Notes: generated from the sequence alone by a model not told the origin. Positions 8,199-17,071 are shown, numbered from the stretch's first letter. The stretch is 64,000 nucleotides of DNA from Streptomyces xanthochromogenes (GCF_014650455.1 NZ_BMUZ01000001.1:773652-837651), one strand, 5' to 3'. Numbers and translations are program-made.

Positions 8199-8648
8199 CT
8201 ACTCGGGAAGTTCCCCGACCCGGTTCTCCCACTTGGTGGAGAGCACGATCGTGGTACGGGTGCGGGAGACGCCCTTGGTCGAGCCGAGCCTGCGGATCGT
8301 CTTCTCCAGGCCGTCCACGTCACCGGCCCGGATCTTGAGCATGTACGAGTCGTCGCCCGCGATGAACCAGCAGTCCTCGATCTCCGCCAGATCGCGCAGC
8401 CGCCGTGCCACGTCCTCGTGGTCGGCGGCGTCCGAGAGGGAGATGCCGATCAGCGCGGTGACGCCGAGGCCGAGCGAGGCGGAGTCCACGGTGGCGCGGT
8501 ATCCGGTGATGACACCGGCGGCCTCCAGACGGTTGATGCGGTCGGTGACGCTGGGGCCGGAGAGCCCGACGAGCCGGCCCAGTTCCGCGTACGAGGCCCT
8601 GCCGTTCTCGCGCAGTGCCTGGATGAGCTGCCTATCGACGGCGTCCAT
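8199..8648 (-). CDS. Lrp/AsnC family transcriptional regulator
   Basis: About 149 residues: an N-terminal winged HTH (LRENGRASYAELGRLVGLSG, then VTDRINRLEAAGVI) and a C-terminal RAM/AsnC ligand domain (GDDSYMLKIRAGDVDGLEKTI). The ATG at 8648 is preferred because GGAAGG lies 10 bases upstream; an ATG six codons earlier (8666) lacks a site. It sits inside the menaquinone block and reads away from the small gene at 8791, sharing an A/T-richer divergent region. It probably responds to an amino acid; the targets are unknown. Confidence 0.93.
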   Translation of the reverse strand: MDAVDRQLIQALRENGRASYAELGRLVGLSGPSVTDRINRLEAAGVITGYRATVDSASLGLGVTALIGISLSDAADHEDVARRLRDLAEIEDCWFIAGDDSYMLKIRAGDVDGLEKTIRRLGSTKGVSRTRTTIVLSTKWENRVGELPE

Positions 8649-8790
8649 ATGCCTGAAGCCTTCCATTGTTCAGCGATACCGCGAGTTTACGTGTAGAATC
8701 TAAGGCATGCAGGGCCAACACCCTGCGAATCATTCAGCTGCTTGCATAATTTTCCAGCAGATCAAAGACGATCTTTCAGGAGTTGTCACC

Positions 8791-8916
8791 GTGTACACGA
8801 TCGAGATGGCCTACGCCCGGATGCGCGAGCTTCAGGACCTGGCCAACCGGTCCCGTGCCCACCAGCCGTCCGCGACGAAGCCCCGCGCCGCCAAGCGCGC
8901 CGCCAAGAAGCGCTAG
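8791..8916 (+). CDS. Small basic conserved protein (41 aa)
   Basis: The GTG at 8791 has AGGAG 9 bases upstream and encodes a 41-residue peptide, MYTIEMAYARMRELQDLA followed by a Lys/Arg/Ala-rich tail (KPRAAKRAAKKR). The frame opens further upstream, but those codons look noncoding. The amphipathic N-terminus plus basic tail suggests a small nucleic acid- or membrane-binding protein; no function is known to me. Its stop overlaps the convergent ubiX-like gene by 4 bases. Confidence 0.7.
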   Translation: MYTIEMAYARMRELQDLANRSRAHQPSATKPRAAKRAAKKR

Positions 8917-9638
8917 TCCTCGCGGGGGCCTCCTCCGAGGTCTCGGCTTCGCTCGGCTCCGGGACGTCCCGAGCCGAGCTCTCCCTCCCAACGGCGGTAC
9001 AGGCCGTGCGGCACCCCTGCCGCATCCAGTACGCGCCCCGCGACGAAGTCCACCAGATCCTGGATGTGCGTCGCCCCCGCGTAGAACGCCGGAGAGGCGG
9101 GCAGCACCACGGCGCCCGCCTCGTCCAGTGTCACCAGGTGCCCGAGCGTCTGACCGTTCAACGGCGTCTCGCGCACCGCGACCACCAGCTTCCGCCGCTC
9201 CTTGAGCGTCACGCTCGCGGCCCGCTGCAACAGGTCCTTCGAAAGCCCGAGCGCGACCCCGGCCACACAGGCCGTCGACGCCGGCACGATCAGCATCCCC
9301 TGCACCGGATACGAGCCCGACGAGGGCCCCGCCGCCAGATCCCCCGCCGCCCAGTGCCGTACGTCCGAGACGTCGAGCGCGCCGAAGGTGTCCGGCTTGC
9401 CGTCGGCGCCCCGCGCCAGCCAGGTCCGCAGGTCCTCCTGCCAGTGCGCGTCGCGGAACGCGATGCCCGTCTCGTCGAGCAACGTCAGGCGCGATGCGCG
9501 CGAGACCACCAGGTCGACGCTCTCGCCCGCGGCGAGCAGTGCGCGCAGCACCGCCGCCGCGTACGGCGTCCCCGACGCGCCCGACACCCCGACGATCCAG
9601 GGGGTGCGCTGCTGACTGTGTACGTTCACGTGCTCCAC
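8913..9638 (-). CDS. UbiX family flavin prenyltransferase
   Basis: 241 residues. The N-terminal WIVGVSGASGTPYAAAVLRAL is the UbiX/Pad1 flavoprotein loop, followed by VSRASRLTLLDETG and VPASTACVAGVALG. Such enzymes attach dimethylallyl to FMN to make prenyl-FMN, the cofactor of UbiD decarboxylases; a UbiD-type gene lies 1 kb away in the same orientation, so the pair probably performs the menaquinone decarboxylation step. The GTG start at 9638 is most likely; a second GTG is 3 codons on. Confidence 0.92.
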   Translation of the reverse strand: MEHVNVHSQQRTPWIVGVSGASGTPYAAAVLRALLAAGESVDLVVSRASRLTLLDETGIAFRDAHWQEDLRTWLARGADGKPDTFGALDVSDVRHWAAGDLAAGPSSGSYPVQGMLIVPASTACVAGVALGLSKDLLQRAASVTLKERRKLVVAVRETPLNGQTLGHLVTLDEAGAVVLPASPAFYAGATHIQDLVDFVAGRVLDAAGVPHGLYRRWEGELGSGRPGAERSRDLGGGPRED

Positions 9639-9705
9639 GTGTCCGAGCCTATCCGGCGGGCCCCGGGCGGGACCGGGCCAGGTGTCGCACCTGGCCGGTC
9701 AGGCA

Positions 9706-10608
9706 CTACACCGTCAGGCCTCGCACCAGCAGGTCGAGCAGCGCGCACACGAAAAGCGCGATTCCGATGAACCCGTTGACCTGGAAGAACGCCCGGTTGA
9801 GGCGGGACAGGTCGTGCGGCTTGACCAGGGTGTGCTCGTAGAGGAAGGCGGCGAGCACGATGAGCAGACCCAGCCAGAAGAAGAACCCGGCGCCGGTCGC
9901 GAGCGCGTACCAGACGAGCAGCGCCATGGTGACGGAGTGGCAGCCGCGCGCCCCGTAGATCGCCGCCGGGATGCCGAAGCGGGCCGGCACCGACTTCACG
10001 CCGTGGCCGCGGTCTGCCTCGACGTCCTGGCAGGCGTAGATCAGGTCGAAGCCGCCGATCCAGATGCCGATGGCGAGACCCAGGATCACCGCGTCCCACG
10101 ACCACGAACCGGTGACCGCGATCCAGGCGCCGACCGGGCCCATCGCCTGCGCGATGCCGAGGATGGCCTGCGGGAAGTTGGTGAACCGCTTCCCGTACGG
10201 ATAGACCACCATCGGGATCACCGCGACCGGCGCGAGCGCCAGGCACAGCGGGTTGAGGGCGGCGGCGGCGCCGAGGAAGACGACGAGCGCGATGGCCGCG
10301 CCCGTCCAGGCCGAGCGCACCGACACCGCGCCGGTGACCAGCTCGCGGCCCGCGGTGCGCGGGTTGCGGGCGTCGATCTCGCGGTCGATGATCCGGTTGC
10401 AGGCCATCGCGAAGGTGCGCAGGCCCACCATGGCGACGGTGACCAGGAGCAGCCGCTCCCAGTGGATGTTCCGGTCGAGCTGGAACATCGCGGTCAGCGC
10501 GGCGGTGTAGGCGAAGGGCAGCGCGAAGACCGAGTGCTCGATCATGACCAGGCGCAGGAAGGCCTTGGTGCGGCCCGGCTGCGGGACTGCTGCGGCTGAG
10601 GCGCTCAC
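9706..10608 (-). CDS. mqnP: UbiA-type prenyltransferase of the futalosine pathway (MqnP)
   Basis: 300 residues, polytopic, with the two Asp-rich motifs of UbiA enzymes: NRIIDREIDARN near residue 70 and DLIYACQDVEADRG near residue 200. It transfers a polyprenyl chain to the naphthoate intermediate before decarboxylation. The position between UbiX-type and UbiD-type genes on the same strand supports the menaquinone assignment over haem or ubiquinone roles. The GTG start (MSASAAA) is followed by the usual cytosolic N-terminus. Confidence 0.93.
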   Translation of the reverse strand: MSASAAAVPQPGRTKAFLRLVMIEHSVFALPFAYTAALTAMFQLDRNIHWERLLLVTVAMVGLRTFAMACNRIIDREIDARNPRTAGRELVTGAVSVRSAWTGAAIALVVFLGAAAALNPLCLALAPVAVIPMVVYPYGKRFTNFPQAILGIAQAMGPVGAWIAVTGSWSWDAVILGLAIGIWIGGFDLIYACQDVEADRGHGVKSVPARFGIPAAIYGARGCHSVTMALLVWYALATGAGFFFWLGLLIVLAAFLYEHTLVKPHDLSRLNRAFFQVNGFIGIALFVCALLDLLVRGLTV

Positions 10609-10622
10609 GAGAGTCCGTACTC

Positions 10623-10651
10623 CGGTTCATCCCCGCGGCGGCGGGGAAACC
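10623..10651 (-). repeat. Solitary type I-E CRISPR-like repeat
   Basis: 29 bases in the 82-bp gap between mqnP and the UbiD-type gene begin CGGTTCATCCCCGCGG and end CGGCGGGGAAACC. This is the length, ends and palindromic core (CCCCGC...GCGGGG) of a type I-E repeat; by my comparison about 23 of 29 positions agree with the reverse complement of the E. coli repeat. No second copy, spacer or cas gene is present, so it is an orphan or a chance hairpin acting as a leader/terminator structure. Confidence 0.4.
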
Positions 10652-10690
10652 CGCGCTCCGCGCTGCCGTTGTCCATCATCTGCCAGCACC

Positions 10691-12148
10691 TCACAGTCCG
10701 TATTCCTTCCAACGCCTTGTCACCCGTGCGGCCGTCTCCGCGTCCGACTCGACCATGGCGGGCCAGCCGCCGTCGCGCGTGTAGCCCTCCTCGGGCCACT
10801 TCGCGGTCGCGTCGATGCCCGCCTTGCCGCCCCAGAACTGCTGGTAGGAGGCGTGGTCGAGATGGTCGACGGGTCCTTCGACGACGGTGAGGTCGCGGGC
10901 GTAGTCGGTGTTCCCGAAGGCCCGCCAGGACACTTCGTGCAGGTTGTGGACGTCGCAGTCGGCGTCCACGATCACGATGAGCTTGGTCAGCGACATCATG
11001 TGCGCGCCCCAGATGGCGTGCATCACCTTCTGGGCGTGCTTGGGGTACTTCTTGTCGATCGAGACGATCGCGCAGTTGTGGAAGCCGCCCGACTCCGGCA
11101 GGTGGTAGTCCACGATGTCCGGCACGATGATCTTGAGGAGCGGCAGGAAGAACCGCTCGGTGGCCCGGCCGAGGGGCCCGTCCTCGGTCGGCGGGCGGCC
11201 GACGACGATGGACTGGAGCAGCGGGCGCCTGCGCATCGTGACGCAGTCGATCGTCAGCGCGGGGAACGGTTCCTGCGGGGTGTAGAACCCGGTGTGGTCG
11301 CCGAACGGGCCCTCGGGCAGCATCTCGCCCGGCTCCAGCCAGCCCTCGATGACGACCTCGGCGTTGGCCGGAACCTGGAGCGGCACGGTCTTGCAGTCGA
11401 CCATCTCGATCCGCTTGCCCTGGATGAACCCGGCGAAGAGGTACTCGTCGATGTCGCCCGGCAGCGGCGCGGTCGAGGCGTACGTGACGGCCGGCGGGCA
11501 GCCGAAGGCGATCGCGACCGGCAGCCGCTCGCCGCGTTTGGCGGCGACCGCGTAGTGGTTGCGGCTGTCCTTGTGGATCTGCCAGTGCATGCCGATGGTG
11601 CGCTTGTCGTGGCGTTGGAGGCGGTACAGACCGAGGTTGCGCACGCCCGTCTCGGGGTGCTTGGTGTGCGTGAGGCCGAGGTTGAAGAACGAGCCGCCGT
11701 CCTCGGGCCAGGTGAACAGCGCGGGCAGCTGGTCCAGATCCACGTCGTCGCCGGTGAGCACGACCTCCTGGACGGGGGCCGCCTCCTGCTTCACCTTCTT
11801 CGGCGGCACGTGCACCATCGAGCCGAGCTTGCCGAAGGCCTCGCGGATGCCGACGAAGCCCTGCGGCAGCTCCGGCTTGAGCAGGCCGCCGATCTTGTCG
11901 CTGATCTCCTCGTACGACGTGAGGCCCAGCGCCTTGAGCAGTCGGCGGTCGGTGCCGTACACGTTCATGGCCAGGGGCATGGAGGCGCCCTTGACGTTCT
12001 CGAAGAGGAGGGCCGGGCCGCCGGCCTTGTTGACCCGGTCGACGATCTCGCCGACTTCGAGGTACGGGTCGACCTCGGCCTTGATGCGCTTGAGGTCGCC
12101 CTCGCGCTCCAGTGCCCTGAGCAGGGATCGGAGATCGTCGTAAGCCAT
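10691..12148 (-). CDS. Menaquinone biosynthesis decarboxylase (UbiD family)
   Basis: 485 residues of the UbiD family. Landmarks: N-terminal MAYDDLRSLLRALEREGDL, LNLGLYRLQ-like substrate region (VRNLGLYRLQRHDKRTIGMH, about residue 170), IAFGCPPAVTYAS and PEGPFGDHTGFY with the catalytic acidic patch. It needs prenyl-FMN, presumably supplied by the UbiX-type neighbour, and decarboxylates the prenylated naphthoate. It is cotranscribed with mqnP 82 bases on. Confidence 0.93.
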   Translation of the reverse strand: MAYDDLRSLLRALEREGDLKRIKAEVDPYLEVGEIVDRVNKAGGPALLFENVKGASMPLAMNVYGTDRRLLKALGLTSYEEISDKIGGLLKPELPQGFVGIREAFGKLGSMVHVPPKKVKQEAAPVQEVVLTGDDVDLDQLPALFTWPEDGGSFFNLGLTHTKHPETGVRNLGLYRLQRHDKRTIGMHWQIHKDSRNHYAVAAKRGERLPVAIAFGCPPAVTYASTAPLPGDIDEYLFAGFIQGKRIEMVDCKTVPLQVPANAEVVIEGWLEPGEMLPEGPFGDHTGFYTPQEPFPALTIDCVTMRRRPLLQSIVVGRPPTEDGPLGRATERFFLPLLKIIVPDIVDYHLPESGGFHNCAIVSIDKKYPKHAQKVMHAIWGAHMMSLTKLIVIVDADCDVHNLHEVSWRAFGNTDYARDLTVVEGPVDHLDHASYQQFWGGKAGIDATAKWPEEGYTRDGGWPAMVESDAETAARVTRRWKEYGL

Positions 12149-12236
12149 GGGGTCAAGTATCGGGCACCGGATACCCTGGGCCGGTCACCGGGGCCGAGGC
12201 ACGGCCCGCAACCGTTCCCGGGGGGACCGCCCAACC

Positions 12237-12515
12237 ATGCTGAGGTATCTGCCGTTCCTGCTGGTCCTGGCGCTGTGGATCTACGCGTTCATCGACTGCC
12301 TGAACACGCCGGAGGCGGAGGTCAAGGGCCTCCCCAAGGTGGTGTGGATCATCATCGTGCTGCTCTTCGGCGAGGTTCTGGTCGGCCCGGTCGCCTGGTT
12401 GATCGCGGGCAAGGTCCGCCGGGCCCCGACCCGCTGGACCGCGCCGGACGACAACCCGGAGTTCCTCGCGTCCCTGGAGGACCGCAAGCGGCGCGACCTG
12501 GGCGAGGAGGCGTAG
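12237..12515 (+). CDS. PLD nuclease N-terminal-like membrane protein
   Basis: 92 residues. The ATG at 12237 follows GGGGGGACC and is preferred to the upstream in-frame codons. Two transmembrane segments (YLPFLLVLALWIYAFIDCL and VVWIIIVLLFGEVLVGPVAWLI) bracket NTPEAEVKGLPK, the layout of the PLDc_N (cardiolipin synthase N-terminal) domain. No nuclease domain follows. Divergent from the UbiD-type gene with an 88-base gap. Function unknown, probably membrane protein assembly or stress related. Confidence 0.82.
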   Translation: MLRYLPFLLVLALWIYAFIDCLNTPEAEVKGLPKVVWIIIVLLFGEVLVGPVAWLIAGKVRRAPTRWTAPDDNPEFLASLEDRKRRDLGEEA

Positions 12516-12528
12516 CCCGGGGTGCCTC

Positions 12529-12800
12529 CTGGGGCTCCGCCCCAGACCCCGTTCGCGCCTTGAGGGCACTCGTCCTCAAACGCCGGACGGGCTGAAATGC
12601 CCGATGCCGGCCAGCACCGAGGCATTTAGGGGCGCGGGGAACTGCGCGACCAGCCACGCACGATCCGCACCCGAACTCGCACCCGGCACCTCCTGTCCCC
12701 CGGAGGCCACGCGGCGGAGCCGTACACGTCACAGCGGGAAGGGGCGGGGAGGGGCGAGCTCCGGGGTCTGGGGCGGAGCCCCAGGGGGCCCGCCCCAGCC
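12529..12800. repeat. Cluster of Streptomyces-type intergenic repeat modules
   Basis: The 306-base gap between 12515 and 12822 has no gene but is built from palindromic modules: CTGGGGCTCCGCCCCAG at 12529-12545, TTGAGG...CCTCAA at 12560-12579, AAATGCC...GGCATTT at 12595-12627, and GGCGCGGGGAACTGCGCGA after it. An inverted copy of the first module lies at about 12760-12790. The block 12583-12655 is nearly identical to 32770-32840. Such modules recur widely in Streptomyces intergenic DNA and may serve as terminators for the flanking convergent genes. Confidence 0.8.
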
Positions 12801-12821
12801 GTACCGGGCAACCCGAAACGG

Positions 12822-13913
12822 TCAGACGCCCGCGTAGGAGTGCTTGCCGTTGACGAAGATGTTCACGCCGTAGTAGTTGAACAGCCAGCACCCGAACGCG
12901 ATCAGGGCCAGCGTCGCCGCCTTGCGACCCTTCCAGCCGGCCGTGGCACGGGCGTGCAGGTAGCAGGCGTACGCGACCCAGGTGATGAAGGACCAGGTCT
13001 CCTTCGGGTCCCAGCCCCAGTAGCGGCCCCACGCGTCGCCCGCCCAGATCGCGCCCGCGATGATCGTGAACGTCCACAGCGGGAAGACCGCCGCGTTCAC
13101 GCGGTAGGCGAACTTGTCGAGCGAGGACGCGGCGGGCAGGCGCTCCATGACGGAGGTCGCGAAGCTGCCCGGCTTGCCGCCCTCGGCCAGCTTCGACTCG
13201 TACCGGTCGCGGAAGAGGTACAGGATCGTGGCGACCGCGCCCACGTAGAACACCGCGCCGCAGAAGATCGCGGTGGAGACGTGGATCCACAGCCAGTACG
13301 AGTGCAGCGCGGGCACCAGCTGGTCGCTCGCGGTGTAGAGCACGGTCACGGCGAGCCCGAGGTCGAGCAGGACCGTGGTGACCAGCGGAAGGCCGAGCCA
13401 GCCGACGTTCTTCTTCAGGGCCAGCAGCGCCAGGTACACGCCGACCGCGACCGTCGAGAAGGTCAGGTTGAACTCGTACATGTTGCCCCACGGCGCCCGC
13501 TGCACGGACAGCGCGCGGGTGAGCACACCGCAGAACTCGATGAGGAAGGCGAGCACCGTCAGGGAGACGGCGATGCGGCCGTAGAGGTCGCCCTTCTCGT
13601 CACCGCCCGAGGCACCGGGACCGTCCGGCACGTCACGCGTTCCGGCGGCCGAGCGGGTCACGACCCTGGGGTGCTCCAGGACCGCGGTGCCGCCGTTCTT
13701 CGTGGCGACCTCGACCTTCACGGTGCCCGTGTCCTTGGCCTGCTGACCGGTGCCGGTCAGCGCGGCGGCCGTGCGGGCGACCTTGCTGCGACTGCCGAAG
13801 AGCCACTCGGCCATGTTGGCGAAGAAGGCCAGCAGATACACGGCCATCGACGAGTAGATCAGGTAGTTGCTGGTGTGGGCCAGGCTCTCATTGGTGGTGG
13901 CGGCGAGATTCAC
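12822..13913 (-). CDS. ccsB: Cytochrome c biogenesis protein CcsB (ResC)
   Basis: 363 residues, polytopic membrane protein of System II cytochrome c maturation. The haem-handling WWD-type motif WGRYWGWDPKETWSF lies near residue 305, and the flanking conserved histidines appear in YWLWIHVSTAIF and among the helices around it. With ResB it exports haem and ligates it to apocytochrome c outside the membrane. Its start overlaps the resB stop by 4 bases, typical of translational coupling. Residues 75-110 are an unusually long hydrophilic insert. Confidence 0.95.
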   Translation of the reverse strand: MNLAATTNESLAHTSNYLIYSSMAVYLLAFFANMAEWLFGSRSKVARTAAALTGTGQQAKDTGTVKVEVATKNGGTAVLEHPRVVTRSAAGTRDVPDGPGASGGDEKGDLYGRIAVSLTVLAFLIEFCGVLTRALSVQRAPWGNMYEFNLTFSTVAVGVYLALLALKKNVGWLGLPLVTTVLLDLGLAVTVLYTASDQLVPALHSYWLWIHVSTAIFCGAVFYVGAVATILYLFRDRYESKLAEGGKPGSFATSVMERLPAASSLDKFAYRVNAAVFPLWTFTIIAGAIWAGDAWGRYWGWDPKETWSFITWVAYACYLHARATAGWKGRKAATLALIAFGCWLFNYYGVNIFVNGKHSYAGV

Positions 13914-15613
13914 TTCTCAGCCCCTTCGGCAGGAACAACTGAGGGTTCGGGTTCTGGATCCGGCGCGGTCGGCGCCTGCGGGATGAGCGTGACCGCGAGA
14001 TCGGCCAGCTCCTCGGGAAGCTTCGCGGACTCACTGCGGCCGAGCCCGGCCATCTCGACGACGGTCACGCCGTCGTCGCCCCGGACGGCCCGGACCCAGA
14101 TCCGGCGCCGCTGGATGAACAGCGAGCCGGCGAGCCCCGCGATGGCACCGATCGCGCCGGTGAGGGCGAGACCGTTGCCGGGCTGGTGGGAGATCTGGAA
14201 GCTGGCCCACTGCTTGATGGGGCCCTTGTCGAAGGTGATCGACCCGGCGCCGTCGGGCAGTTGGAGGGTCTCGCCCGGCAGCAGCAGCTTCTTGAGGATC
14301 TTGCCCTGGTCGTCCTTGAAGGGCTGGATCGAGCGGCTGCTGGTGTCCAGCTGGTACACGTTCTTCGGCAGCCCCGAGTTGAGCCCGAGGTCGCCGTGGT
14401 AGGCACCGATGTTGAGGACCGGGAAGTCGGGCGCCGGGAACTTGGAGAACATCTGGGTCGCGCCGGTGCCCTTGCCGCCGAACGTCGGCACGAAGAACGC
14501 GGCGAAGCCGAGCTGGTCCTTGTTCCCCTTGGCGTCGCGGTAGCCGTCGAGCACCTTGATGGCGCCGCTGGAGGTCAGGTTGTTGTCCATCGGCAGCAGT
14601 GGCGTCGCGCCGTGGAAGACGACGTTGCCCTTGCCGTCCTTGACGGTGACCGACGGCGCGTAGCCGTGCGAGAGCAGGTAGACCTTGGAGCCGTCGACCA
14701 CGAGCGGCTTGTTGACCTCGACGGTCTTCTGCTGCGACTTGCCTTCGGCGCCCTCGGAGTAGGTCAGGTGCGCCTTGAACTCGCGGGCCGTGCCCAGCTC
14801 CGGCCCGCTGCGCTCGTACGTGGCGTCGAAGCGGTCCAGGGTGAAGCTGAACGGCGCCAGGTCCTCGGTGTTGAAGAGCGAGCCCGACCGGAAGTCGTCG
14901 TACTGGGTGAGGGTGTTGGAGAACCCGTCGCCCTGGACGATCAGCTTGCCGCCCTCGGACTTGAAGAGCTGGCCGGTGGCGAACGCCACCAGGATCACGA
15001 TCAGCGAGACGTGGAAGATCAGGTTGCCGGCCTCGCGCAGATAGCCCTTCTCGGCGGCGACCGCGTCCGAGCTGATCCGGGCGCGGAAGCGGCGCTTCTT
15101 GAGCATGGCGAGCGCGGCCTCGCGGACCTGCTCGGGGTCGGCCTCGGTGCGCCAGGTCGTGTACGCGGGCAGCCGGGTCAGACGGCCGGGCGCGGCCGGC
15201 GGCCGGCCGCGCAGCTGGCCGACGAACTGCCAGGTGCGCGGCACGATGCAGCCGATGAGCGAGACGAACAGCAGGATGTAGATCGCGGAGAACCACACCG
15301 AGCTGTAGACGTGGAACAGGCCGAGCTTCTCGTAGATCGGCGAGAGGGTGTCGTGCCGCTTCTGGAAGTCGGCGACCTTCATCTCGTCGACGCTGGTCTG
15401 CGGGATCAGCGAGCCGGGGATGGCGCCGAGCGACAGCAGGAACAGCAGGATCAGGGCGACCCGCATCGAGGTCAGCTGCCGCCAGAACCAGCGGAACCAG
15501 CCGATCACGCCGATGCCGACGGGGCCGTTGGACCGTTCCTCGGTGGGGGCGGTGGAGAGCTGCGCCCCGGCCTCGCCGAGGTCGGGCTCCGGAGTCGATT
15601 CGGTCTTGCTCAT
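13910..15613 (-). CDS. resB: Cytochrome c biogenesis protein ResB (Ccs1)
   Basis: 567 residues. N-terminal helices (WRQLTSMRVALILLFLLSLGAI) include the conserved LTSMR segment; the protein continues with LFHVYSSVWFSAIYILLFVSLIGC, a large extracytoplasmic domain (about residues 230-480) and a final helix near NGLALTGAIGAIAGLAGSLF. It forms the haem-delivery complex with CcsB. Third gene of a tlpA-ccdA-resB-ccsB operon; it begins 4 bases after the ccdA stop. Confidence 0.95.
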   Translation of the reverse strand: MSKTESTPEPDLGEAGAQLSTAPTEERSNGPVGIGVIGWFRWFWRQLTSMRVALILLFLLSLGAIPGSLIPQTSVDEMKVADFQKRHDTLSPIYEKLGLFHVYSSVWFSAIYILLFVSLIGCIVPRTWQFVGQLRGRPPAAPGRLTRLPAYTTWRTEADPEQVREAALAMLKKRRFRARISSDAVAAEKGYLREAGNLIFHVSLIVILVAFATGQLFKSEGGKLIVQGDGFSNTLTQYDDFRSGSLFNTEDLAPFSFTLDRFDATYERSGPELGTAREFKAHLTYSEGAEGKSQQKTVEVNKPLVVDGSKVYLLSHGYAPSVTVKDGKGNVVFHGATPLLPMDNNLTSSGAIKVLDGYRDAKGNKDQLGFAAFFVPTFGGKGTGATQMFSKFPAPDFPVLNIGAYHGDLGLNSGLPKNVYQLDTSSRSIQPFKDDQGKILKKLLLPGETLQLPDGAGSITFDKGPIKQWASFQISHQPGNGLALTGAIGAIAGLAGSLFIQRRRIWVRAVRGDDGVTVVEMAGLGRSESAKLPEELADLAVTLIPQAPTAPDPEPEPSVVPAEGAEK

Positions 15614-15616
15614 GCG

Positions 15617-16381
15617 TCAGACACCCACCTGAAAGCCTTGGGACCAGCCCTGTACCTGCTGGACGAGCTCCGCCCAAGCGCCGGTGAGCAGCAGCACGCC
15701 GGTCACGATCATCATGCCGCCGCCGATCCGCATCACCCATACGTAGTGCTTCTTGACCCAGCCGAAGGCGCCGAGCGCCTTGCGGAAGGCGACCGCCGCG
15801 AGCACGAACGGCAGCCCGAGGCCGAGACAGTACGCGACCGTCAGTATGGCCCCGCGGCCGGCGCTCGCCTGGTCCATCGCGAGCGCGTTCACCGAGGTGA
15901 GCGTGGGGCCGAGGCACGGCGTCCAGCCGATGCCGAAGAGCGCGCCGAGCAGCGGTGCTCCGGCGAGCCCGGTCACCGGCCGTCTGTGGAAGCGGAATTC
16001 GCGCTGGGTCATCCAGGGCATGAGCCCCATGAAGAAGACGCCCATCAGGATCATCAGCACGCCGAGGATCTTGGAGAGCGTGGTGCTGTGGTCCTGGAGG
16101 TTCTGGCCGAAGTAGCCGAACAGCGCGCCGCCGGAGACGAAGACCGCGGTGAAGCCGAGGACGAACAGACCCGCTCCCGCGACCATCCGGCCGCGCCGGG
16201 CCTCGGCCAGGTCGGTGCCGGTGACTCCGGTGACGTACGAGAGATAACCGGGGACCAGGGGCAGTACGCAGGGCGAGAAGAACGAGACGAGGCCGCCGAG
16301 TACGGCGACCGGCAGGGCCACGAGCAGGGCCCCGCTGAAGACCGTTTCGTTCATCGAGCCGACGGCGGCCAGTGCCATCAC
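15617..16381 (-). CDS. ccdA: Cytochrome c biogenesis protein CcdA
   Basis: 254 residues with six or so membrane helices. The two redox cysteines occur in FFSPCVLPLVPGYLSYVTG near residue 38 and GWTPCLGPTLTSVNA near residue 150, the DsbD/CcdA signature. It carries electrons from cytoplasmic thioredoxin to the extracytoplasmic TlpA/ResA-type reductase. The GTG at 16381, with GGAG 10 bases upstream, is chosen; an ATG follows at once. Only 4 bases separate it from the tlpA stop. Confidence 0.95.
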   Translation of the reverse strand: MMALAAVGSMNETVFSGALLVALPVAVLGGLVSFFSPCVLPLVPGYLSYVTGVTGTDLAEARRGRMVAGAGLFVLGFTAVFVSGGALFGYFGQNLQDHSTTLSKILGVLMILMGVFFMGLMPWMTQREFRFHRRPVTGLAGAPLLGALFGIGWTPCLGPTLTSVNALAMDQASAGRGAILTVAYCLGLGLPFVLAAVAFRKALGAFGWVKKHYVWVMRIGGGMMIVTGVLLLTGAWAELVQQVQGWSQGFQVGV

Positions 16382-16385
16382 GCGA

Positions 16386-16994
16386 TCACTTCTCCGCGAT
16401 CAGCGGGTCGATCATCTGGTGCAGCTTGGTGTCGTCGAGCGCCATCAGGGCGCGGGCGGCGATTTTGCCGTTCCGGTCGAGAACGATCGTCGACGGAATG
16501 GCCTGCGGATTCAGGCTGCCCTTCGGGAAACGCAGAATGAGCTTCCCGATCGGGTCGTAGAGGCTCGAATAGTCGACGCCGAATTCCTGCTCGAACTTCT
16601 GGGCCGGACCCTTGTCGGTGTCGCGGGTATTGATCCCGACGAACTCGACGCCCTTGGACTTCATCTCCTTGGAGACCTTGGCCAGATACGGCGCCTCGGC
16701 CCGGCAGGGCGCGCACCACGAGCCCCAGACGTTCAGCACGACGATCTTGCCCTTGAGCGAGGCGACGTCGAGCTGCTTGCCGTCGACGGTGGCACCGGAC
16801 AGCTCCGGGGCGTTCTGACGGTCGCCCTTGGCGACGGTGGCGATGCCGCCGGTGCCGGTGACGAACTTGGTGTCACCGGAACCACCGGACGTACCACCGG
16901 AACCGCAGGCCGTCAGGGTCAGCGCACCGGCGGCCGCGGCAGCCGCGGCCAGCGTCAGGGTGCGACGGCGTCGGAAGGCAGGACTCACGGACAT
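16386..16994 (-). CDS. TlpA/ResA-family thiol-disulfide lipoprotein
   Basis: 202 residues. The N-terminus has an RRRR signal and a lipobox TLTAC (Cys30), so it is membrane anchored outside the cell. The thioredoxin fold carries WCAPC at 93-97 and the cis-Pro region QAIPST. As first gene of the operon with CcdA, ResB and CcsB it should reduce apocytochrome c CXXCH cysteines before haem attachment. The frame is open about 250 codons further upstream, but the ATG at 16994 is clearly the start because the signal peptide begins there. Confidence 0.94.
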   Translation of the reverse strand: MSVSPAFRRRRTLTLAAAAAAAGALTLTACGSGGTSGGSGDTKFVTGTGGIATVAKGDRQNAPELSGATVDGKQLDVASLKGKIVVLNVWGSWCAPCRAEAPYLAKVSKEMKSKGVEFVGINTRDTDKGPAQKFEQEFGVDYSSLYDPIGKLILRFPKGSLNPQAIPSTIVLDRNGKIAARALMALDDTKLHQMIDPLIAEK

Positions 16995-17071
16995 GTGAAA
17001 AGTTTCGCATGTCTGTTTCGGGGATCTTCCGCGCCCCCCTGACTGCCCGTAAAGCCCCTTGTCAGGAACGC

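Noticed and set aside
10623..10651. A real CRISPR array
   Set aside because: Only one repeat and no spacers or cas genes; kept only as an orphan repeat.
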